Assembly (NCBI GenBank): GCA_017503065.1
Contig: JAFVTT010000034.1
Location: 1 to 64,000 of the forward strand
DNA: 64,000 nt
Source of the DNA: Bacteroidaceae bacterium
GTDB lineage: Bacteria; Bacteroidota; Bacteroidia; Bacteroidales; Bacteroidaceae
Direction: 5' to 3'
In this document: piece after piece, positions 41,045 to 49,423 of the stretch
Layout: every line of letters starts with the position of its first letter
Position numbering within the stretch: the stretch's first letter is position 1
Notes under the pieces: model-generated
The model's database searches: none
What the model was told of the DNA's origin: nothing
Seen by the model: only the letters and a program-made list of their open reading frames with translations
Program-made: the position numbers and the translations under genes

Positions 41045-42589
41045 ATGGCACAACAAGAAGACGTTTTCAAGAAAATCATTTCCCATTGCAAGGAATATGG
41101 CTTTGTTTTCCCCTCAAGCGACATATACGACGGTCTGGGCGCAGTGTACGACTATGGCCAGAACGGTGTTGAACTGAAGAACAACATCAAGCAGTACTGG
41201 TGGCAGTCCATGGTATTGCTTCACGAGAATATCGTAGGTATCGATGCCGCTATTTTCATGCACCCCACCGTATGGAAGGCCAGCGGACACGTGGATGCTT
41301 TCAACGATCCCCTGATTGACAACAAGGACAGCAAGAAGCGCTACCGCGCCGACGTGCTGATAGAGGATCAGTTGGCAAAGTACGACGAGAAGATTGACAA
41401 GGAAGTGCAGAAGGCCGCCAAGAAGTACGGCGAGGCTTTCAACGAAGCAGAGTTCCGTGCCACCAATGCACGCGTGCTGGAGAACCAGCAGAAGCGCGAT
41501 GCCTTGCACGAGCGCTTTGCCAAGGCTCTGAACGACGGTGACCTGGCCGAACTCCGCCAGATTATTCTGGACGAGGAGATAGCATGCCCCATCAGCGGCA
41601 CCAGAAACTGGACAGAAGTACGTCAGTTCAACCTGATGTTCTCCACCGAGATGGGTTCCACCGCCGATGGCGCCAACAAGGTGTACCTCCGTCCCGAGAC
41701 CGCTCAGGGTATCTTCGTAAACTACCTGAACGTGCAGAAGACCGGACGCATGAAGTTGCCCTTCGGCATAGCACAGATAGGCAAGGCCTTCCGCAACGAG
41801 ATCGTAGCACGCCAGTTCATTTTCCGCATGCGCGAGTTCGAGCAGATGGAGATGCAGTTCTTCGTTAAGCCCGGCACAGAACTGGATTGGTTCGGCCAGT
41901 GGAAGCAGACACGTATGGCATGGCACCAGGCCCTGGGCTTCGGTGCTGACAACTACCGTTTCCACGACCACGACAAGTTGGCCCACTATGCGAATGCCGC
42001 CACCGACATCGAGTTCCACATGCCCTTCGGTTTCAAGGAGGTGGAAGGTATCCACTCTCGCACCAACTTCGACCTGTCCAGCCATGCCAAGTACAGCGGC
42101 AAGAAGATAGAGTACTTCGACCCCGAGACAAACGAGTCATACACTCCGTACGTTATCGAGACTTCTATCGGCGTTGACCGCATGTTCCTGTCCATCATGT
42201 GCCATAGTTATGAGGAGCAGCAGTTGCCCGACGGACAGACACGTACCGTACTGCACCTGCCCGCAGCCTTGGCTCCCGTCAAGTTGGCGGTGTTCCCCCT
42301 GACCAAGAAAGACGGCATGCCCGAGAAGGCTCAGGAAATCATGAACGACCTGCGCTTCCACTTCAACTGCAAGTACGAGGAGAAGGACCAGATAGGCAAG
42401 CGCTACCGTCGTATGGATGCCATCGGCTGTCCCTTCTGCGTTACCGTTGACCAGCAGACTTTGGAGGACAACACCGTCACCCTGCGTGAGCGCGACAGCA
42501 TGGAGCAGCGCCGTGTGCACATCTCTGAACTCCGCGGCATCATCGAGGACCAGGTGAGCATCACCAGCCTGCTGAAGAAGTTGCTCTAA
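41045..42589 (+). CDS. glyQS: Glycine--tRNA ligase (alpha2 type)
   Basis: The 514-residue class II synthetase is of the single-chain homodimeric type. FVFPSSDIYDGLGAVYDYG lies at the N-terminus, motif 2 is in GKAFRNEIVARQFIFRMREFEQMEMQFF, motif 3 is in VIETSIGVDRMFLSIM, and the anticodon-binding C-domain follows (PVKLAVFPLTKKDGM, YRRMDAIGCPFCVTVD). It charges tRNA-Gly. It is a monocistronic gene with its own promoter. Confidence 0.95.
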   Translation: MAQQEDVFKKIISHCKEYGFVFPSSDIYDGLGAVYDYGQNGVELKNNIKQYWWQSMVLLHENIVGIDAAIFMHPTVWKASGHVDAFNDPLIDNKDSKKRYRADVLIEDQLAKYDEKIDKEVQKAAKKYGEAFNEAEFRATNARVLENQQKRDALHERFAKALNDGDLAELRQIILDEEIACPISGTRNWTEVRQFNLMFSTEMGSTADGANKVYLRPETAQGIFVNYLNVQKTGRMKLPFGIAQIGKAFRNEIVARQFIFRMREFEQMEMQFFVKPGTELDWFGQWKQTRMAWHQALGFGADNYRFHDHDKLAHYANAATDIEFHMPFGFKEVEGIHSRTNFDLSSHAKYSGKKIEYFDPETNESYTPYVIETSIGVDRMFLSIMCHSYEEQQLPDGQTRTVLHLPAALAPVKLAVFPLTKKDGMPEKAQEIMNDLRFHFNCKYEEKDQIGKRYRRMDAIGCPFCVTVDQQTLEDNTVTLRERDSMEQRRVHISELRGIIEDQVSITSLLKKLL

Positions 42590-42631
42590 TCCCTATTCCA
42601 TATCCACCCCTTAAAGCGAACCGGAGAGTTG

Positions 42632-43303
42632 ATGAAGAAATATCTGTATATATTGTTTGCGGCTGTACTGGGTTTGGTGTCTTGTAGCGAGACAGACAAC
42701 ACCTATAATCCCTATGAGGATTGGCAAAGCCGCAATGCCAAGTGGTATGAAGACACCGTGCAGGTGGCCCGTCAGGCCATAGCACAGGCAAAGGCCGAGC
42801 ATGGAGAAGATTGGGAGGAGCACTGCCAATGGCGCATGTACAAGTCCCTCTTCAGGTCAACGGCCTCCGTAGGTCCTGTTACGGACAGCATCTGCATCCG
42901 CATCCTGGAGCGTGGCACAGATCCTTCAGGGAAAGGTTCGCCTGCCTATAACGACTCCATCCATATCAGTTATAGAGGTTGGCTAATGCCCACCTACAAC
43001 TATACGGGCAACGGTTCGGAGATGGGCATGGTTCAAGACGTCTTTGATACCAGTTATTACGGAGAGTACAATCCGGAAACCTCGGCTCCCACTCTGATGA
43101 GCGTGCGCAATCTGATAGAAGGTTTCAGCACCGCCATCCAGTATATGGTAGAGGGCGACGACTGGATGATTTTCATCCCCTACACCTTGGCATACGGCAC
43201 TGAGGGAAGCGGAAAGATTCCCGGTTATTCCACCCTCCAGTTCCGTGTCCACATGGTACGCTGGTATGAAAGCGGTACAGGCGTACCGGGCGGATGGGAG
43301 TAA
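42632..43303 (+). CDS. FKBP-type peptidyl-prolyl isomerase lipoprotein
   Basis: The 223-residue protein begins MKKYLYILFAAVLGLVSC, a lipoprotein signal with Cys at the lipobox. The C-terminal half is an FKBP domain: DSIHISYRGWLMP, VFDTSYYGEY, and MVEGDDWMIFIPYTLAYGTEG, closing TLQFRVHMVRW. The upstream TTG at 42629 is not needed. It folds proline-containing envelope proteins in the periplasm. A bidirectional terminator follows at 43352-43387. Confidence 0.85.
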   Translation: MKKYLYILFAAVLGLVSCSETDNTYNPYEDWQSRNAKWYEDTVQVARQAIAQAKAEHGEDWEEHCQWRMYKSLFRSTASVGPVTDSICIRILERGTDPSGKGSPAYNDSIHISYRGWLMPTYNYTGNGSEMGMVQDVFDTSYYGEYNPETSAPTLMSVRNLIEGFSTAIQYMVEGDDWMIFIPYTLAYGTEGSGKIPGYSTLQFRVHMVRWYESGTGVPGGWE

Positions 43304-43351
43304 AACGTAAGGGAAATTCCTAAGCGACATAACAAAAAAACAATCATAAAT

Positions 43352-43387
43352 AAAGGAGGCCATCTCGATGTGAAGATGACCTCCTTT
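43352..43387. terminator. Bidirectional terminator between FKBP and asd genes
   Basis: AAAGGAGG (43352-43359) pairs with CCTCCTTT (43380-43387), with an inner CATCT/AGATG stem. It lies between convergent genes. Confidence 0.75.
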
Positions 43388-43435
43388 GTTGTTGTTGTGT
43401 GCTACGCAATGTTATGCCATACGACGCTCATTGCC

Positions 43436-44452
43436 TTACCCCTGGAACTTGGGGTCGTTCTGTATGAGCCATTCGGCTATCTGTACGGCGTTGAGGGCGG
43501 CACCCTTCTTTATCTGGTCGCTCACCAGCCAGAAGGTGAGGCCGTTGGGGTTGCTGATGTCCTTGCGGATACGGCCCACGTAGACATCGTCGCATCCCTC
43601 CAGGAAGAGGGGCATGGGGTATTCCTTCTTCTCGGGCTCGTCCTGAAGGCGCAGGCCGTTGCCGTTGCGTACAGCCTCCTTGAACTCCTCCACGCTTACG
43701 GGACGCTCTGTCTCTGCCCAGATGGCCTCAGAGTGGCAACGCAGAGAGGGCACGCGAACGCACATTGCAGAGCAGTCGGCATCGGTGTGCATGATCTTCT
43801 TTGTCTCGTGGAACATCTTCATCTCCTCCTTGGTGTAGCCGTTGTCGGTGAACACGTCAATCTGGGGGATTACGTTGAAGGCCAACTGGTATGCGAACTT
43901 CTCTACGGTGGGTTTCTCGCCGGCCAGCACCTGGCGGTACTGCTCGAACAGTTCTGCCATGGCGGCGGCGCCGGCACCGCTGGCAGCCTGATAACTGGCC
44001 ACGTGGATGCGGCGGATGTGGCTGATGTTCTCCAGAGCCTGCAGGGCCACTACCATCATGATGGTGGTGCAGTTGGGGTTGGCTATGATGCCGCGGGGGC
44101 GGTCCAGTGCGTCCTTGGCATTGCACTCGGGCACTACCAGGGGCACGTCCTCGTCCATGCGGAATGCGCTGGAGTTGTCTATCATCACGGCACCATGCTT
44201 GGTGATGGTCTCGGCAAACTCCTTGCTCGTGCCGCCACCGGCGCTGGTGAAGGCAATGTCCACGCCCTTGAAGTCATCGTTGTGCTGGAGGAGTTTCACT
44301 TCTATCTCCTTGCCACGGAAGGTGTATTTGGTTCCGGCGCTGCGCTGGCTGCCGAAAAGCAACAGTTCGTCAATGGGGAAGTTGCGTTCATCCAGAACGC
44401 GCAGGAATTCCTGACCTACGGCACCGCTGGCGCCTACAATCGCTACTCTCAT
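43436..44452 (-). CDS. asd: Aspartate-semialdehyde dehydrogenase
   Basis: The 338-residue protein has [18 protein letters not shown] (NADP site), the catalytic Cys in [26 protein letters not shown], and [15 protein letters not shown] with the catalytic His. It serves Lys, Met and Thr synthesis and diaminopimelate for the cell wall. A TAATTTTG -7 box lies at 44506-44499. Confidence 0.96.
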   Translation of the reverse strand: MRVAIVGASGAVGQEFLRVLDERNFPIDELLLFGSQRSAGTKYTFRGKEIEVKLLQHNDDFKGVDIAFTSAGGGTSKEFAETITKHGAVMIDNSSAFRMDEDVPLVVPECNAKDALDRPRGIIANPNCTTIMMVVALQALENISHIRRIHVASYQAASGAGAAAMAELFEQYRQVLAGEKPTVEKFAYQLAFNVIPQIDVFTDNGYTKEEMKMFHETKKIMHTDADCSAMCVRVPSLRCHSEAIWAETERPVSVEEFKEAVRNGNGLRLQDEPEKKEYPMPLFLEGCDDVYVGRIRKDISNPNGLTFWLVSDQIKKGAALNAVQIAEWLIQNDPKFQG

Positions 44453-44560
44453 CGTTTATCTTTTTTTGTTTTGATTACTCTGTTTGACAATTTGCGTGCA
44501 AAATTACGGAAAATATTATAAATAAGGTGTACTCTTGCCTATAAATAGCACAAAAAACAT

Positions 44561-44568
44561 TACCTTTG
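44561..44568 (+). promoter_or_regulatory. -7 box for the CPA2 antiporter gene
   Basis: TACCTTTG. Transcription near 44574 rules out the upstream ATG at 44570 and supports ATG 44591. Confidence 0.6.
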
Positions 44569-44590
44569 CATGAAATTATACACACAGGAC

Positions 44591-46618
44591 ATGCTTCAGA
44601 TACTGACATCCATACACATGCCGATGGCATTGGTCACAGACCCCACGTGGGTGTTCTTCGTGGTACTGATGATTATCCTGTTTTCTCCTATCCTGCTCCG
44701 CCGCCTCCGCACGCCCCACATCATAGGCTTGATATTGGCCGGTGTGATGATAGGCCAGCATGGCTTCAACATCATAGAGAGGGACAGGAGTTTTGAAATC
44801 TTCGGTCAGGTGGGAATATACTTCATCATGTTCCTGGCCGCACTGGAGATGAACATGGGCAGTGTGCACCAGTATGGGCGCAAGGGCTTCCTGTTCGGCA
44901 TGATAACCTACTGCGTGCCGTTTGCCCTCGGTTTCCTGGCCGCGCACTATCTGCTTGGCTTCGGTGCCATCACGTCGGTCCTGCTCAGTTGTATCCTTGC
45001 CTCGCATACGCTGATAACGTATCCCATAGTGAGCCGTTTCGGTTTGTCGCGGCATCCTGTGGTGACCGTTTCCGTGGTGGCCACGGCGGTGGCCCTGTTC
45101 GTGGCCCTGCTTGTGCTGGCCATTGCGGTAGGTTCGTTGCAGGAGACAGACTGGAGGTTCTGGGCGTTCTTTACGGTGAAGTGCCTGGCATACGGGGCGT
45201 TCATCATATATGCCTATCCCAGGATAGGGCGCTGGTTCCTGCGCAGGTACGACGAACCGATAATGCAGTTCATCTTCATCCTTTCATTGGTTTTCCTGAG
45301 TGCCGCCCTGGCGGAACTGGCAGGATTGGAGGGATTGTTGGGAGCGTTCCTCGCAGGTCTGTCGGTAAACAGGCTCATCCCCCGTACCTCGCCCCTCATG
45401 TCGTACATCCAGTTTGTGGGCAATGCCCTGTTCATCCCCTATTTCCTGATAGGCGTGGGCATGCTCATCGACCTTAGGGTACTATTCGGCGACATGGATA
45501 CAATATGGATTGTGGTGGTGATGGTACTGGTGGGCACGTTCTCCAAATGGCTGGCTTCCTATGTCATGAGCCGCTTCTCCAAGGACCTGAAGGGAGGTTC
45601 CCTGCTGATGTTCGGCCTTACCAACGCGCATGCCGCAGGTGCTTTGGCCATAGTGATGATAGGCACCGACCCGAAAGTGAACCTGATGGATGCCTCGGTG
45701 CTCAACGGCACGGTGATGCTGATACTCTTCTCTTGCATAATAAGCAGTTTTGCCACCAGCGAGGGAGCACGGCGCCTGGCCCTTGTGGACACGGACACCG
45801 AGGAGAACCAGGGTGCATGGCACGGCAAGTGCCTGGTTACGTACAGCCAGCCGGACAGTGTGGGACTTCTGACCCAGTTGGCACTGATAATACGAAATTC
45901 CCGTATCCCCGACAGTCTGATGGGCCTTACCGTCACTCTCAACGACTACGACGGGGAGGCACAAGGCTACCGCGAGGCCCAGCGCATGCTGGAGGAGGCC
46001 ACCTCGGTGGCATCGGCTGCGGAGGTTGACCTGAAGACCCTCTCGCGCCTGAGCACCAACATAGCGGGCGGTATCCTGCACACCATACGCGAATACGATT
46101 GCGGTGAGGTGATGGTATGCCTTACCGACCGCACCACGGGCATGCCCAAGTCCAGCCTCGGACCGGTCATAGACCATGTGCTGGAGGGAACAAACCGCGA
46201 GGTCATGGCCGTGCGCCTTATTGTCCCGCCAGGCACCTTGCACAAGGTAATCGTTGCCGTTCCGCAGAAGGCAGAGTACGAGGCAGGCTTCTACAAGTGG
46301 CTGGAGCACGTCTGCCGTATGGGAGAGCAACTGGATTGCCAGTTGGAGTTCCATGCCCACCCCGACACCATGCCCAACATAAAGAGTTACATGTGGCGCT
46401 ACCATGTGTCCCTGCGTGCCGAGTACATTGAGATGGCCCTGTGGACAAAGATCATCTCCCTGGCACAAAGGGCCGGTTCCGACGAGATGGTGGTATTCGT
46501 CAGCGCACGACCCGGTTTCATCTCCTATAAGGGTTCGTTCGCAGGCCTGCCCCTGATGATACACAGATATTTCAGTCATACCAGCGTAATGCTGCTATAC
46601 CCCGACCAGTGGTCATGA
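44591..46618 (+). CDS. CPA2 family cation:proton antiporter with Usp-like C-domain
   Basis: A 675-residue protein. The first 400 residues have about twelve membrane helices with [19 protein letters not shown] and [20 protein letters not shown], typical of KefB/NapA-type (CPA2) antiporters. The C-terminal 270 residues are soluble, with [18 protein letters not shown] and a second segment near 560-675, resembling paired universal-stress-protein domains that may bind nucleotides. The ion is not evident. The stop overlaps the lolD start (ATGA at 46615-46618). Confidence 0.87.
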   Translation: MLQILTSIHMPMALVTDPTWVFFVVLMIILFSPILLRRLRTPHIIGLILAGVMIGQHGFNIIERDRSFEIFGQVGIYFIMFLAALEMNMGSVHQYGRKGFLFGMITYCVPFALGFLAAHYLLGFGAITSVLLSCILASHTLITYPIVSRFGLSRHPVVTVSVVATAVALFVALLVLAIAVGSLQETDWRFWAFFTVKCLAYGAFIIYAYPRIGRWFLRRYDEPIMQFIFILSLVFLSAALAELAGLEGLLGAFLAGLSVNRLIPRTSPLMSYIQFVGNALFIPYFLIGVGMLIDLRVLFGDMDTIWIVVVMVLVGTFSKWLASYVMSRFSKDLKGGSLLMFGLTNAHAAGALAIVMIGTDPKVNLMDASVLNGTVMLILFSCIISSFATSEGARRLALVDTDTEENQGAWHGKCLVTYSQPDSVGLLTQLALIIRNSRIPDSLMGLTVTLNDYDGEAQGYREAQRMLEEATSVASAAEVDLKTLSRLSTNIAGGILHTIREYDCGEVMVCLTDRTTGMPKSSLGPVIDHVLEGTNREVMAVRLIVPPGTLHKVIVAVPQKAEYEAGFYKWLEHVCRMGEQLDCQLEFHAHPDTMPNIKSYMWRYHVSLRAEYIEMALWTKIISLAQRAGSDEMVVFVSARPGFISYKGSFAGLPLMIHRYFSHTSVMLLYPDQWS

Positions 46619-47268
46619 TAAAGATAGAAGACATAAGGAAGAGTTTCGGCAACCTGCAGGTGCTGAAGGGCATCAGCCTGGAAATTGGCAAGGGCGAGGT
46701 GGTGAGCATCGTGGGTTCCAGCGGTGCAGGCAAGACCACCCTGTTGCAGATCGTAGGCACACTGGACAAGGCCGACTCGGGACGTGTCGTCATTGCCGGC
46801 GAGGACGTGACGAACCTTTCCTCCGACCGCATGGCGCGTTTCCGCAACAAACACATAGGTTTCGTGTTCCAGTTCCACCAACTCCTGCCCGAATTCACGG
46901 CGCTGGAGAACGTGATGATGCCTGCCTTCATAGCAGGAACCTCGCACAAGGAGGCCAAGAAGCGTGCCATGGAACTGCTCGACTTCATGGGGCTCTCCGA
47001 GCGTGCTGCACACAAGCCCAACGAACTCTCCGGCGGCGAGAAGCAGCGTGTGGCGGTAGCACGTGCCCTGATGAACAACCCCGAACTGGTGCTTGCCGAC
47101 GAACCTTCGGGCAGTCTTGATACCAAGAACAAGGAGGAACTGCACCGCCTTTTTTTTGACCTTAGGGATAAGTTCGGACAGACCTTCGTCATCGTCACCC
47201 ACGACGAAACCTTGGCATCGCTCACCGACCGCACCATCAGGATGAAGGACGGGGTGATAGTGGACTGA
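46615..47268 (+). CDS. lolD: LolD-type ABC transporter ATP-binding protein
   Basis: The 217-residue ATPase has Walker [30 protein letters not shown], Walker [13 protein letters not shown], and ends [12 protein letters not shown]. Among ABC ATPases it is closest to LolD, which drives lipoprotein release from the inner membrane. The LolC/E permease is not adjacent. ATG 46615, overlapping the preceding TGA, is preferred over GTG 46609. Confidence 0.82.
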   Translation: MIKIEDIRKSFGNLQVLKGISLEIGKGEVVSIVGSSGAGKTTLLQIVGTLDKADSGRVVIAGEDVTNLSSDRMARFRNKHIGFVFQFHQLLPEFTALENVMMPAFIAGTSHKEAKKRAMELLDFMGLSERAAHKPNELSGGEKQRVAVARALMNNPELVLADEPSGSLDTKNKEELHRLFFDLRDKFGQTFVIVTHDETLASLTDRTIRMKDGVIVD

Positions 47269-47280
47269 CCCTCCCCCTTA

Positions 47281-47580
47281 CCCCAACGGACCCGGCGGAC
47301 CCCTCCCCAACCCTCCCCTGTATGGGAGGGAGTAGTTACAACCAACAATGAATATTAACCTTTAACAAAATCCTCATTCCCCAGTACTATAAACTCCCTC
47401 CCATATAGGGGAGGGTACGGGGAGGGGTCCACATCAAGCAGTAGGGACACGGCATGCCGTGTCCGAAAGATAACAACGTATAACACAGGCGGACACGGCA
47501 TGCCGTGTCCCTACAATATCAAAATCCTCATTCCCCAGTACCATATACTCCCCTCCCTTGGGAGGGGTAAGGGGGTGGGT
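47281..47580. repeat. Repeat-filled spacer (CCTCCCC, palindromes, 25-bp direct repeat)
   Basis: C-rich CCCCTCCC-type segments on both sides bracket two copies of AAAATCCTCATTCCCCAGTA (about 47369 and 47520) and two perfect palindromes GGACACGGCATGCCGTGTCC (47445-47464 and 47491-47510). The palindromes are mirror-oriented by their TAG/CTA flanks. The arrangement is itself roughly inverted. No gene seen. Confidence 0.8.
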
Positions 47581-47591
47581 CCGATAAACAT

Positions 47592-48428
47592 ATGAACATA
47601 AAATTAGGACAAATAAACACCCTTAGGGTGGTAAAGCAGGTTCCCTTCGGATACTATCTGGATGGCGGACGCATACATGGCGAGATACTACTGCCACAGA
47701 ACGAGTTGGAGGGTGATGTGGCCATAGGCCAGGAAGTGGAGGTATTCCTGTATCTCGACCAGGAAGAGCGCCTCATTGCCACCATGCGCAAACCTCTGGC
47801 ACAGGTGGGCGACTTTGCCTTCCTGGAGGTGGCATGGGTCAACAACTTCGGTGCTTTCTTGGGCTGGGGCCTCATGAAGGACCTCTTCGTCCCCTTCCGC
47901 GAGCAGAAGATGAAGATGGTGAAGGGTCAGAGTTACATCGTGCACATTCATCTGGACGAGGACAGCAACCGCATAATGGCCAGCGCCAAGGTGGAACGCT
48001 ATCTGGACCACGGCATTGCTCCCTACCGCCGTGGCGACGAGGTGGACATCCTCGTGTGGCAGAAGACCGACCTCGGTTTCAAGGTAATCATAGACAACCG
48101 TTGGGGCGGACTCCTCTACGACTCGCAGGTGTTCCGCGACTTGCGCACAGGCATGCGCACGCGTGCATATATAAATAAGGTGCGCGAGGACGGCAAGATA
48201 GACGTCACCCTCACCCGTCAGGGTCAGGAAGGTGTGGCCGACTTCAGCGACATCCTGCTGGCATACCTTCAGGACAACGGCGGCCATTGTCCTTTGGGCG
48301 ACAAGAGTCCTGCCGAGGACATTGCCCAGACATTCAACGTCAGCAAGAAGGTCTACAAGAAAGCCGTAGGCGACCTCTACAAGCGCCGCCTCATCACCAT
48401 CACAGACGAAGGAATACGTTTGACATAA
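47592..48428 (+). CDS. CvfB-like S1 RNA-binding protein
   Basis: The 278-residue protein has tandem S1-type OB folds (about 5-60, 70-130 and 140-215) with VPFGYYLDGG, NNFGAFLGWGLMKDLFVPF and GFKVIIDNRWGGLLYDSQVF. A C-terminal winged helix (FNVSKKVYKKAVGDLYKRRLI) follows. This is the CvfB architecture, an RNA-binding regulator of virulence-factor expression in Staphylococcus. Its role here is unknown. Confidence 0.85.
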   Translation: MNIKLGQINTLRVVKQVPFGYYLDGGRIHGEILLPQNELEGDVAIGQEVEVFLYLDQEERLIATMRKPLAQVGDFAFLEVAWVNNFGAFLGWGLMKDLFVPFREQKMKMVKGQSYIVHIHLDEDSNRIMASAKVERYLDHGIAPYRRGDEVDILVWQKTDLGFKVIIDNRWGGLLYDSQVFRDLRTGMRTRAYINKVREDGKIDVTLTRQGQEGVADFSDILLAYLQDNGGHCPLGDKSPAEDIAQTFNVSKKVYKKAVGDLYKRRLITITDEGIRLT

Positions 48429-48448
48429 TAATTACTGCCAAGCATTTA

Positions 48449-48495
48449 ACCCAAATCGGTCATTAGCGCAGAACAGTTTAATGACCGATTTGGGT
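48449..48495 (+). terminator. 17-bp hairpin after the CvfB-like gene
   Basis: ACCCAAATCGGTCATTA (48449-48465) pairs perfectly with 48479-48495. AACCCAAATCGGTCATT also occurs as a direct copy at 52281-52297. Confidence 0.65.
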
Positions 48496-48505
48496 CTAAT
48501 AGTAG

Positions 48506-48525
48506 GGACGCTGCGTGCAGCGTCC
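48506..48525. repeat. GGACGCTGC/GCAGCGTCC inverted repeat
   Basis: Identical to 3474-3493. Another variant copy lies at 48771-48790 with TAGG-type flanks reversed. Confidence 0.8.
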
Positions 48526-48605
48526 GCTTTGTTTTTCCCATTGTTGAACGACCGCATCACGCTGCATCCCTGTCATTTAACCAGCATTTTTTCGTTGTTT
48601 TCCTA

Positions 48606-48741
48606 AATACTGTGTCTAAAGTGCCCCAAAAATCATCGTTTTAGACCACCTATCGTGTAATACTGTGTCTAAAGTGATGAAAAATCCGTCGTTTTAGACC
48701 ACTTATCGTGAGATACCATGTCTAAAGTGATGAAAAGTCTG
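48606..48741. repeat. 53-bp tandem repeat with internal GTCTAAA/TTTAGAC
   Basis: Two full 53-bp units (48606-48658 and 48659-48711) and a partial third. Each contains TGTCTAAAGTG and, about 18 nt later, CGTTTTAGACCAC, giving an inverted heptamer in every unit. Confidence 0.85.
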
Positions 48742-48876
48742 CTTTCGCTCACCGTTCATCGCTGCTTTTCGGACGCTACACGCAGCGTCCCTTTCATTGA
48801 CTGGTGTTTCGCTTCAACGAACAAAGTGGATGATGATGCCAAGCATTATGCATGGATGTCGTGAGGATGATTTTTA

Positions 48877-48964
48877 CCGCTATTGGGCACTCATTTTGTC
48901 GCTATTAGCCGTTCATCTAACCGCTATTAGCTCTTCGGCGAGGCACTATTGGCGTATGTAAAAA
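48877..48964. repeat. 22-bp degenerate tandem repeat (CCGCTATTRGC)
   Basis: Four units start at 48877, 48899, 48921 and 48943, each opening with CGCTATTRG or a close variant. The rest of 48970-49423 is AT-rich with no recognisable gene. Confidence 0.75.
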
Positions 48965-49423
48965 GGCTATCATACGTAGACATGCGGGACCACAGTCGGC
49001 AGATTCTTGTTGGTGGTAGTGAGGGAAAACGTTTGGATATGTGCATAATTGGATAAATTGTTATATATCGTTCTTATTCAAAACTTCTGAGTATTCTTAA
49101 TCCATTGATACGCTTTCTGAAGTATAAATCGCAGTGTCATGTTCCATATCTTAGACTGTAAGTGTGCATTCATAGATACAGAATTGAGATTAATTTGTAA
49201 TTAAAACTTCAAAGATTTATCGGTTTACAATTAGTTAATTCTTCATGATTTATTGGGTAACGGTGTAACCATTTAGCTATCGGCATAGAATGAACAATAG
49301 ACATATCATCAAAGATTTTAAATATTGAATATAGTTTGCTGCTATTCAATTTGAATATGGTGTAGTAAAAACTTTGCACCTAATAGGTAGTTGGATGCCT
49401 TATGCTTTATTTTTTATTGAGTA

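Noticed and set aside
48606..48741. Possible CRISPR array
   Set aside because: Units are contiguous with no unique spacers, there are fewer than three copies, and no cas genes are nearby.
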